From contig NW_024468913.1 in assembly GCF_011745365.1 (NCBI RefSeq), positions 1,426,001 through 1,490,000 of the forward strand: a DNA stretch of 64,000 nucleotides. The letters run 5' to 3'. A model generated the notes under the pieces. It worked only from the letters and a program-made list of their open reading frames with translations, was not told the origin of the DNA and searched no databases. The translations under genes and the position numbers were made by a program. How positions within the stretch are numbered: the stretch's first letter is position 1; every line of letters begins with the position of its first letter. Origin of the DNA: Cryphonectria parasitica EP155 (taxonomy: Eukaryota; Ascomycota; Sordariomycetes; Diaporthales; Cryphonectriaceae). This document shows, piece by piece, positions 56,998-64,000 of the stretch.

Positions 56998-58504
56998 CTA
57001 GGCTGGGGGAGCCACGCCCTCACGCTCGCACTCGTCCACGTACCGCTGCCAGACATCGATCACGTCGCCGTAAAAGCCGACGTGGGCGTCCGCCAAGCGT
57101 CCCAGCTGGCTCTTGAACTCGATACGCTTGATGCGCTCAAAGTCGGCCGTCTCCTTGACAACCTCCTCGTCGAACATCTCGGACGTCTTGCGGGCCACCT
57201 CGGACTCACGCGTGAGCTCGTCGATGCGGATCTCCAGCTTTCTAAGCCGCTCGCGTCGCGCCTGCTCATGGTCTACCCCGCGGAAGTCTTCGAGTTTCGA
57301 GCGGATCAGGCCGGCGGCGCCAGAGCCACCGCTGCCGCCGTAGCCAGAGGCGAGCATGTCGCGATCGGCCGAGGACTTGTTGAGATATTCGGTGAGCTGT
57401 TCGTAGTCGAGCTGTTTCTGCTCGCGGGCCTTGAGCAGGTTTTTGAGCTGGCCGCTGTACGCAATCATATCTCGCAGGCTGCCGAGGTAGTCCTGATCGG
57501 TGTGATCCTTGAGCTTCTTCAGTCCGCTTGCCGAATCCTCGACTGACTGCGCAAAGGCATGGACAGCAGCCTCGACGCCAGGCTCGAGGTTGATGAGTTT
57601 CTGGAACTGCTCGGCCAGGTCCCTGTAGTCCACCTCGATATCCGTCTCGCGGCGCGCCACCCTTGCGATCAATTTCTCGACCTGGCCCAGGTCCTCATCC
57701 AGCTTGTCGCTCTTCTCCTTGACCTCGATGAACCGACGGTCCGGCTTGTGCACCTTGGTGAAGACGTTGATGAACGAGTCGGCAAAGGTATCAAAGACCC
57801 CGCCGCTACCGCCTTCGTTCGACGAGCCCGTGTTCGCACGGCTCGACCTGCTGTGCATGGTAGCATTCCAGTCGGGACTCTCGAGGAAGGTGTGCAGGAT
57901 CGGGGCGCGTCGGAGAATGGGGTGCAACGCGGTACGCGACAGGAATCGCTGCAGCGAGTGAGCGCGGCGTAGGGTAAAGTCCGATCCGAAGCGGTCGCCT
58001 CGGACGTACTCCATGCGCTGCTTGTCAGGAAGGGGCGGGACGGCGCATGCTGGGTAGTCTTTGCTGAGGGTCTTGGAGAGGAAGACAAAGTCGGTGAAGC
58101 GGCGACGGACAATGGAAATAGGCTTCTGGAAGGCGGAGAAGGTAGACTGTCAAAAAGAGGTTTGTCAGCTTTTATCTTTCCTGCAGGGCCAAGGGCAATG
58201 TAGACAAGATGACTTGACTTGCATTTGTGGTGATCAGATATGACACGTAGGCATCCTTGGTGCCTGCATTCTCGGTGTGAGGCTCAGTGACAATGCACTC
58301 GAGGACTTCGCTACCACCTGCGGTAGGGTCAAGCTGTTGGCGGCTGACAGCATCACTGCTATCATGCTGTTGCTTCCTGACCGGGCTATCGGGATCAGAG
58401 CTGTCAAGAGGGCCAGCACTTGAGCTACCACCAGGGGCATTCTGGTCGCTGTGGAAGGATAGGTTGTGGAAGTTTTCCTCGTCGATGGATCTGCCTCCTC
58501 CCAT
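56998..58504 (-). CDS. snx4: Sorting nexin Snx4/Atg24
   Basis: Two exons: 58504-58223 and 58146-56998 (intron 76 nt). Gives 476 residues, in the family's usual range. The donor is GC (AAT|GCAAGTC), not GT; this is the only reading that joins the PX domain without insertion or frame change: YLITTN|STFSAFQKPISIVR. The PX domain spans about residues 60-195: VRRRFTDFVFL (phosphoinositide-binding Arg), and PPLPDKQRMEYVRGDRFGSD. The BAR-type coiled coil spans about 230-470 (YRDLAEQFQKLINLE onward). In the family, Snx4 binds PtdIns3P on endosomes and takes part in SNARE recycling and selective autophagy. Its functional link is to the Atg6/Vps34 complex, whose scaffold is also in this window. Confidence 0.93.
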
Positions 58505-59839
58505 GGTGGGCAGCTGTGTGAAGATTGACGAGGGGTTGTTGGTTTGGAAAATGTCGTGCGCGTCAGTTGAGCTTTGACTGCGGCTTGATGGTGTCGATTT
58601 GAGTACGAAGAAATTCAATCTGGCAAAGGACCGCTCAGATTCTGGGTATCGCTTCTCATCGAAGATCAGGTTGCGAAGCAATCAGGCTTGTCAGTGGTTG
58701 CGGAGCTTGTTCGTCGAGCTTGTTGTTGGTGGGGAAGATGAAGGAAGTTGGTGGTGGAAGGGGAAGGCAAATGGAGGCTGACGTCGTTGGCTGCAGTGGG
58801 GCCTGTGGTTGAGCTGGACCCTGGCACCTGGGCACCTCGGCGCCCTTGGCATTTCAGTGCTACAGTACTTAAGTGACTCTTGAGCTCCACATTTAGAACA
58901 CCAGCAACAAGAAGCCAAGATGCCCCTGAGCTGCTTCAATGCGGTACAAAGCCTCACCAGACTGACTTCTTAACAAATGTAAACATGACGAATATACAAT
59001 ATAGCAAGGCTCATGTCTATGATTCACTGCATTCATAAAAGGTAGATTCACAGCGAGTAAATGCTGTCTTCCCCAGCACCACTGGAAACCGAGAACTTCT
59101 TCAGAACCTGCTAAGCAAGGCCTGCAGATAGTGAAAGACTTAATTGTCAGTGTAATCTACTCAAATACTAAATTGTGGTGAAAGCTCCACTGTGAGGTAT
59201 CTGTACACAATACCATGGTCTGAATATTAGATCTGGGCATGTGCATCTCAGACAAACCTCAACTCACTAGACACTAACTCAGAATGTGGAACTGATGGCT
59301 GAGTGATATGGCCCTCCTGTTCCTTGACTTTCAAAGGTAGAGAGGAACTGAAGTGATTAGACGCCTCAGTACAACGGCCAACAATCCTAATCTCTCCAGA
59401 GTACACTAGCCGACTGCCTACCCTTCCCCAAGAGCGTACAAAAGGGTCCGTGTCAGAGTAGAAGGGGGGTTCTATTCCATTTCAGTGACGAGTATTTTAT
59501 ATCTTCTATGCCTTGGTCCCCGCTGACTTTTCCCGCACTGTTGCATCGTGCTTGTCTCTCTTGGACATACCGGTTGTGGGGTGAGTGGGATAATCTTTCT
59601 CCCCTTGCTTTGTTCTCTCTCTCACCACCCACATACATGCGTACACAAGGTATATATACCCCATCCTCTCCAGATTCCATCCTGCGACGCCGTAAACCAG
59701 TGATTGAGTGCATTCCCCTTCTTTATCAAATGCACGTTTTCAAACACAAACACATGCACGCACACAAAGGAAAAGAGAAATAGAACGGGGGAAGAATGAG
59801 TGACAACCCCGCTCTGGTGATGGAAACAGTAGTCGTCTT
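58505..59839. other. Intergenic, nothing recognised
   Basis: 1.3 kb. The frame of snx4 is open for 59 codons upstream but that leader is not protein-like. The rest holds no gene or repeat. Confidence 0.5.
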
Positions 59840-61564
59840 CTATTTAGCCTCCTTGGCATCCTTGTGCTGCGCTGCAATCTGGTCCGCCTGGGCGGCATCC
59901 AGCTCGGCCTGTATGGCCTCGTTGACCTGGTTCTTCTCGACTCCGTCGGCGGCGGCGGCGACCTGGCGCTCCTCCTTCTCGTCGATGTCCTCCACATCCC
60001 GCGGCGTGGCAAGGCCGCTCACCTGATTGGACTCGTTCTGCTCGCTCTCGTCCTCGATCAGGTCCTCCTGCTCCTTGAGGACCTCCAGGCGCTGCTTGTT
60101 GGTGGCGGCGCCCTCGGCGGTGTGCACCTCGAGCTCGATTTCGTGGTACAGCTCCTCAGGGATGGAGGAGAGAACGCCAATGAGCGCGTCGATCTGGTTC
60201 GCGACCGCGTTATCGCCGGTCTGCGCGTACATGTAGGCGTTGCTGAGCACGAGCAAGGTGGACGGAACGCCCTCCTTGAGGCGCAGGTCGAGCCACGTTT
60301 GCAGGTCCTCGCGCAGCCGGGCGGGCGACACGCCGTAGGACTTGATGCCGCGGCTGGCGCAGGCCATCTGAAGCTCCAAGACGGACAGGCTCTCGACGCC
60401 TTCGTAGCTGATGGCGCGGTCGTCGCGCTTGATCTGCCGCATGCGGTGCCGGATCTGGTACCGGAGCATCTGGTCGGTTCCGAAAGTGTTGAGGCTCATG
60501 TACCTGCACATGGAGACCAGCTGCGGCCGCGACAGGTTGTCCAGCGTGAGGTCGTCCCTGAACGCTTTACAGACCTTGATGACATCCTTCTCGGTGGGCT
60601 TCTCGCCGGTAGCCCGGACCTTTCGGAAGAAGTTGGCAAACTCCTCCTTCTGGGCGAGGGCAGGCGACACGGGCAGGCCGGTTTCCTTGATGGACGTCCG
60701 CAAGAAGCCGCTGACTTCCTTCCGCAGTGCGCGCAGCGTCTGGGCCTTCTTGTCCTTGGACTTCTGGTCCTCGTACGTGGAGGGGAGGAGGTTGGGAAAC
60801 AGCTTGAGCGCCACCGGCAGGAGAAGCTCCGCGAACGGTATGATCACGAAGGCCGAGAAAGGGACCAGACGCGCGAGGTCCTGCACCGTCCGCTGGAGCT
60901 GTCGGTTTTCCCTCCGTGTGAGTTCGTATCCGGCGGCCATCCGCAGCGCCAGCCTCGTGCTGATCTTGACCTCGGTGGCCAGCAGTTTCGTCCCGTCCCA
61001 GTAGTGCTGGACTTCCTTCTTGATCTTCTGGCCCAAGGTGAGCTTCTTCTCCTCCTTCTTGGCCTCCTTCTTGGAGACGGCCAGTGCCTCCCTCTGCTCA
61101 GCCAGCTGGTCCAGGGACTTCTCGGAGTCGGCGGCAGCCTTCTTCTCTGCTTCCTTCGCCTCTGGCTGCTCGGCCTTCGCGGCCGACTTTGTGGCGGACG
61201 AAGCCTCCTTCGGAAGTGGTTTCTTGGCCTCCTCCGCGTTGAAACCGGGTGGTGGGCCAGACGGAGGTCCACCCCTATTGGGCTCCGTAGTGACGGTGCG
61301 AATGGGGATGAGGATGGCGAGAGCGTGATTTTGAAGTTGAATGTTTCGGGCATTTCGACCAAGTTGGAGGGAACTCGCTCGCAGAGCCGACCTGGATATG
61401 ACACGTCCTAGATAGCAGTGATGGGAAGAATTAGTCGACAGTTCAAGACGAAAAGTCAGGACAAGTGCGCTCTGGAAAACCAGAGCGATTCGTTTAGGCT
61501 TACCACTGCCCGCGAAAGGGTTCACAACAGCGGCCCTCCGAGCCACGCTGGCGGATGCGCTCAT
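59840..61564 (-). CDS. mdm38: LETM1/Mdm38 mitochondrial inner-membrane protein
   Basis: Two exons: 61564-61504 and 61407-59840 (intron 96 nt, GTAAGC...ATCTAG). The intron is a multiple of three with no stop, so an unspliced frame would also be open. The spliced product is 542 residues. The N-terminus MSASASVARRAAVVNPFAGS is a plausible mitochondrial presequence. A charged helical linker (about 80-170) precedes a hydrophobic segment at about 201-229 (VPFSAFVIIPFAELLLPVAL then KLFPNLLPSTYED), the LETM1 hallmark. The conserved ribosome-binding part follows (RPQLVSMCRYMSLNTFGTDQ). The C-terminus is acidic coiled coil. Known Mdm38/LETM1 acts in K+/H+ exchange and binds mitochondrial ribosomes. Confidence 0.95.
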   Translation of the reverse strand: MSASASVARRAAVVNPFAGSGKPKRIALVFQSALVLTFRLELSTNSSHHCYLGRVISRSALRASSLQLGRNARNIQLQNHALAILIPIRTVTTEPNRGGPPSGPPPGFNAEEAKKPLPKEASSATKSAAKAEQPEAKEAEKKAAADSEKSLDQLAEQREALAVSKKEAKKEEKKLTLGQKIKKEVQHYWDGTKLLATEVKISTRLALRMAAGYELTRRENRQLQRTVQDLARLVPFSAFVIIPFAELLLPVALKLFPNLLPSTYEDQKSKDKKAQTLRALRKEVSGFLRTSIKETGLPVSPALAQKEEFANFFRKVRATGEKPTEKDVIKVCKAFRDDLTLDNLSRPQLVSMCRYMSLNTFGTDQMLRYQIRHRMRQIKRDDRAISYEGVESLSVLELQMACASRGIKSYGVSPARLREDLQTWLDLRLKEGVPSTLLVLSNAYMYAQTGDNAVANQIDALIGVLSSIPEELYHEIELEVHTAEGAATNKQRLEVLKEQEDLIEDESEQNESNQVSGLATPRDVEDIDEKEERQVAAAADGVEKNQVNEAIQAELDAAQADQIAAQHKDAKEAK

Positions 61565-62764
61565 GATGTAGGCGCTGGGTGGGTAAAGGAGAGTAGTGTG
61601 TGTTATTCTGAGGTGTAAAGTGAAAAGAGAGGCAACATTGAGAGAAAGACAATACAATGCAATAGATAGAGAAGACGATGAGGAAGAGAGGGAGGGGTGG
61701 AAGTGGTGTTGAAGTGGTGTGTGTGTAAGGCGGAAGAATGAAAAGGAGCGTTGCGACCAACGGCGGGCAGTTCAGCTTGCAGAATGTAACCAGAGGGGCG
61801 ACGGCGGGACTTGGGTTCTTCTGGTAGCGGAATTGTTGAGGTACATATCACGTGGGCCGTCTCGAAGTACCTTGTCTGTTCCTACCCGCCAAGGTCGTCA
61901 GGCCCTCTTCAACGCTGCAGGCTCGTCCTCGACTCGAATTAAGTTCTTGGAGACGGCAGATCGTGCTGTGCTACCCCTCGTACATCATTGATTTGGCTCA
62001 CCCCGCTGTTTTGACCCCATCGTTGTCGTCTTATGCCTGGATCCCAAGTGTTACTTCAGGTTGGCTGAGTGACATGTGAAACATGCCCACCACAGGTACC
62101 GTCTAGGCCCCATCCATCTTCCGGATCCACCGGGGTCGCCACGACACTTTTCTGGGTTCGGGTTGACAGCGCATGCCCGCATGTTTACCCCTGAAAAGGC
62201 CGCCCTTAAACTCCGTCTAAGTCCCCCCTGAACTGTTCCCTGACCCTCCGTGCAGGCCCAGAGGCCATCCTACAAACAAGCCTTGGCGGGCTCAACAAGT
62301 TCCGTGTAGGTGGCCGTGGCACGCTTCGGTCCCGGCACCACGGGCTCTGGAATGAGTTTTTGTACTAGTAGCATTACCATGTGCACCGTCACACTACCTA
62401 GCCAGCTTCAGAACATGTTCAACGACAACGACAACTTAACTTCTATATGTATCTCACCTCATTCTTTCCTTCTTCCCCGTGCAGCGGCCGACGGAATAGC
62501 ACTTCATAAGTTTACGCAGCAAAAAAACTATCAGAATAAAATGAAGACTTGAAGCACAGTATTGTGGGCACTGCAGCATCAACAGGACGTCGCCGTATGA
62601 ATGTTGTTCCTTGTTGCTTAGTCCAATTCCTACCAAGTACCCAATGGCAAGTCAGATGAAGTATCGAAAGACTTCAAAGAACCTCAACGCTTGAACTCCA
62701 AAAGATGTAAGTCACAGTCCTCATCTTCGCCCTCGCCATTCTTATAGGAAAACCGCGAGTGACG
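61565..62764. other. Intergenic, nothing recognised
   Basis: 1.2 kb, the promoter of the LETM1 gene and the 3' flank of the C2H2-like gene. No supported gene or repeat. Confidence 0.5.
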
Positions 62765-63787
62765 TCATGCAAGCAGACATGCCACCTCCCGCTCCATCTC
62801 GTCCAACAAAGCTCTCACGATGCCATCCAACAGAGACGGCTCGTAGTCGGTCTGTCCTGCTAGTCCATTCTCAGAGAGCACTCTCTTCTTGAATTCAAGT
62901 CCCTTGCTTGTCCAGACCTCCCAGAGCGCCTTCCGGTACACGGGCAACAGCTCCGTCAGGTCCGACCCCTGAAAGGCCGATGCCGGTCTCTGCTCCTCTG
63001 GGAATATCGAATCCCACAGTTGAAACCATTTCTCCTCATCGCCCTTGCCCCTGCTTCGCCCGAGCGACTTGCCCAGCTCCTTCATCTGCTCATCCGAGAT
63101 GCCATCAAAAGTCACCTTGGGCTTCATTTCACACGTCCCCTGACGGACGTGCTCATCCCGCGCCTCCGAACTCCTGAAGATGTCCGAGCATCGCGCACAA
63201 TAGTTCTTGGGCTGCGCGTGTTTGCGCTCGAGGTGTTGCTTGACATCCTTGATGCGGGGCAACTTGTTGTGGAGGCACCCGCGGTGCTTGATGAGATCGT
63301 GCCTGAGAAAGGGACACGCGAGCGGGCTCTGCTGTTCCTGGCTGCCGGCGCCGCCGCCGCTGCTGCTGGCCCTCCTGGCCTTCTTCGCGCCGGCAACCTG
63401 AACAAGGTCCTCAAATTGAACTTCGGACCCTGATCTTTTAGATGACGACGGAGACACGCTGTGGTGGGTCTGGATGTTGCTCGGAGGGTTCGGCTCCGGG
63501 AAGGTCATGGACAAGTCGCTGTCAAAATTTGACGGATTCCAGATAGATTGTATGGGGTTGGAGCAGTAGAAGAAGAGTGTAGAGTTGGACTCGTGCAGCC
63601 AGCCATTTGTGCCCGAGACGAATTCAGGGTCGACGAGGTTTTCAACCCACGCCGGTTCCTGAGAGTGACCATCGAGACGGATCGAGGACGGCAGGGCGAT
63701 GTCAGCTCGCTCCGGCGGCCCCTCCGCCCCCCGCGCACCAGGCGCTTGTTCGTCATCATGGACACAAATGCTACCAGACATGTTCAA
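62765..63787 (-). CDS. Fungal C2H2-like protein of unknown role
   Basis: Intronless, 340 residues (338 if the Met at position 3 starts). Residues about 155-225 read ACPFLRHDLIKHRGCLHNKL, PRIKDVKQHLERKHAQP and YCARCSDIFRSSEARDEHVR: paired Cys and His with spacing like a degenerate C2H2 finger followed by a second one. This layout, with PRIKDVKQHLxRxH and a C-x2-C pair, is common in fungal-specific proteins of no known function. The C-terminal half (GISDEQMKELGKSLGRSRGK, KWFQLWDSIFPEEQRPASAF) is the conserved part in such proteins. The N-terminus is low complexity. It could be a transcription regulator, but DNA binding is not shown. Confidence 0.8.
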   Translation of the reverse strand: MNMSGSICVHDDEQAPGARGAEGPPERADIALPSSIRLDGHSQEPAWVENLVDPEFVSGTNGWLHESNSTLFFYCSNPIQSIWNPSNFDSDLSMTFPEPNPPSNIQTHHSVSPSSSKRSGSEVQFEDLVQVAGAKKARRASSSGGGAGSQEQQSPLACPFLRHDLIKHRGCLHNKLPRIKDVKQHLERKHAQPKNYCARCSDIFRSSEARDEHVRQGTCEMKPKVTFDGISDEQMKELGKSLGRSRGKGDEEKWFQLWDSIFPEEQRPASAFQGSDLTELLPVYRKALWEVWTSKGLEFKKRVLSENGLAGQTDYEPSLLDGIVRALLDEMEREVACLLA

Positions 63788-64000
63788 GTCGAGGCAGACT
63801 TAGGATAGCCACTTGTTCCCTTTGTGTAAATTGTGATAAGGCGAAGTACAGGGGAGGACCTCACTTTACAGTGGATTGGTCTCTGAGGATGGACATTCAC
63901 AACGTAGATTCAGCAGGTGGTGAGGCTTGTAAGAGGGGAGAATCAATCAGAACTCATATTAGGTGGAGCTTTTGATGAAAGGGCACTTGAAGATCATTGA
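63788..64000. other. Window end, 5' flank of the C2H2-like gene
   Basis: 213 bp of promoter sequence. Nothing recognised. Confidence 0.5.

Noticed and set aside
56839..57546. 235-codon open frame opposite snx4
   Set aside because: Shadow of the BAR coiled-coil codons; Leu/Val-rich with no domain.
59864..61411. 515-codon open frame opposite the LETM1 gene
   Set aside because: It is a shadow: the LETM1 frame is clearly the coding one, and the opposite strand is open because of its codon use at high GC. The translation is Leu/Gly/Val-rich without any domain.

Overview
The window is nuclear DNA of a filamentous ascomycete (Pezizomycotina), most likely a Sordariomycete. The evidence is short introns (about 50-125 nt) with GTRNGT donors and YAG acceptors, compact single-gene units on both strands, and a gene set typical of these fungi (Scm3, Spc7 and Ame1-type kinetochore proteins, Atg6, Snx4, Kex2, Mdm38, Y14). 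No species can be named from the sequence. About 20 genes are supported. Ten of the multi-exon models were joined by hand from splice signals, and every joined CDS is a whole number of codons.

Layout. 0.3-5.6 kb: scm3 and atg6 diverge, then an alpha/beta hydrolase. 5.6-10.5 kb: a gene-poor accessory stretch with two small orphan genes, one of them apparently broken by frame changes. 10.5-28 kb: an orphan membrane protein with a long Pro/Ala-rich tail, spc7 (KNL1), ribosomal protein uS17/S11, a twin-CX9C protein, a small zinc-binding-like protein, an orphan multi-pass membrane protein and an Ame1/CENP-U-like gene. 28-33 kb: a hydrolase that has lost its C-terminal catalytic part, then a LicD-family transferase with micro-exons. 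33-43 kb: an enlarged KDEL-receptor paralogue, a secreted GH76 mannanase-like enzyme, a 359-bp MITE-like element, an FAD monooxygenase and Y14. 43-49 kb: a 1713-residue PhoD-like phosphatase. 49-52.8 kb: a 3.8 kb gene desert, then kex2. 56.5-64 kb: snx4 with an odd in-frame ORF after its stop codon, the LETM1/Mdm38 gene, and a C2H2-like protein.

Functional themes. Three centromere/kinetochore genes lie within 28 kb: the CENP-A chaperone Scm3, the outer-kinetochore scaffold Spc7, and the inner-kinetochore Ame1-like protein. Two genes act in phosphoinositide-linked autophagy and sorting (atg6, snx4/atg24). Several act in the secretory pathway or on the cell surface (KDEL-receptor paralogue, Kex2, GH76, LicD). 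No gene cluster for secondary metabolism, CRISPR array, rRNA or convincing tRNA was found. The most notable items are the 359-bp inverted-repeat element, the kinetochore gene neighbourhood, the reading frame that continues past the snx4 stop, the decaying genes near 7.3-8.3 kb and 28.8-29.7 kb, and the acidic-tailed KDEL-receptor paralogue.
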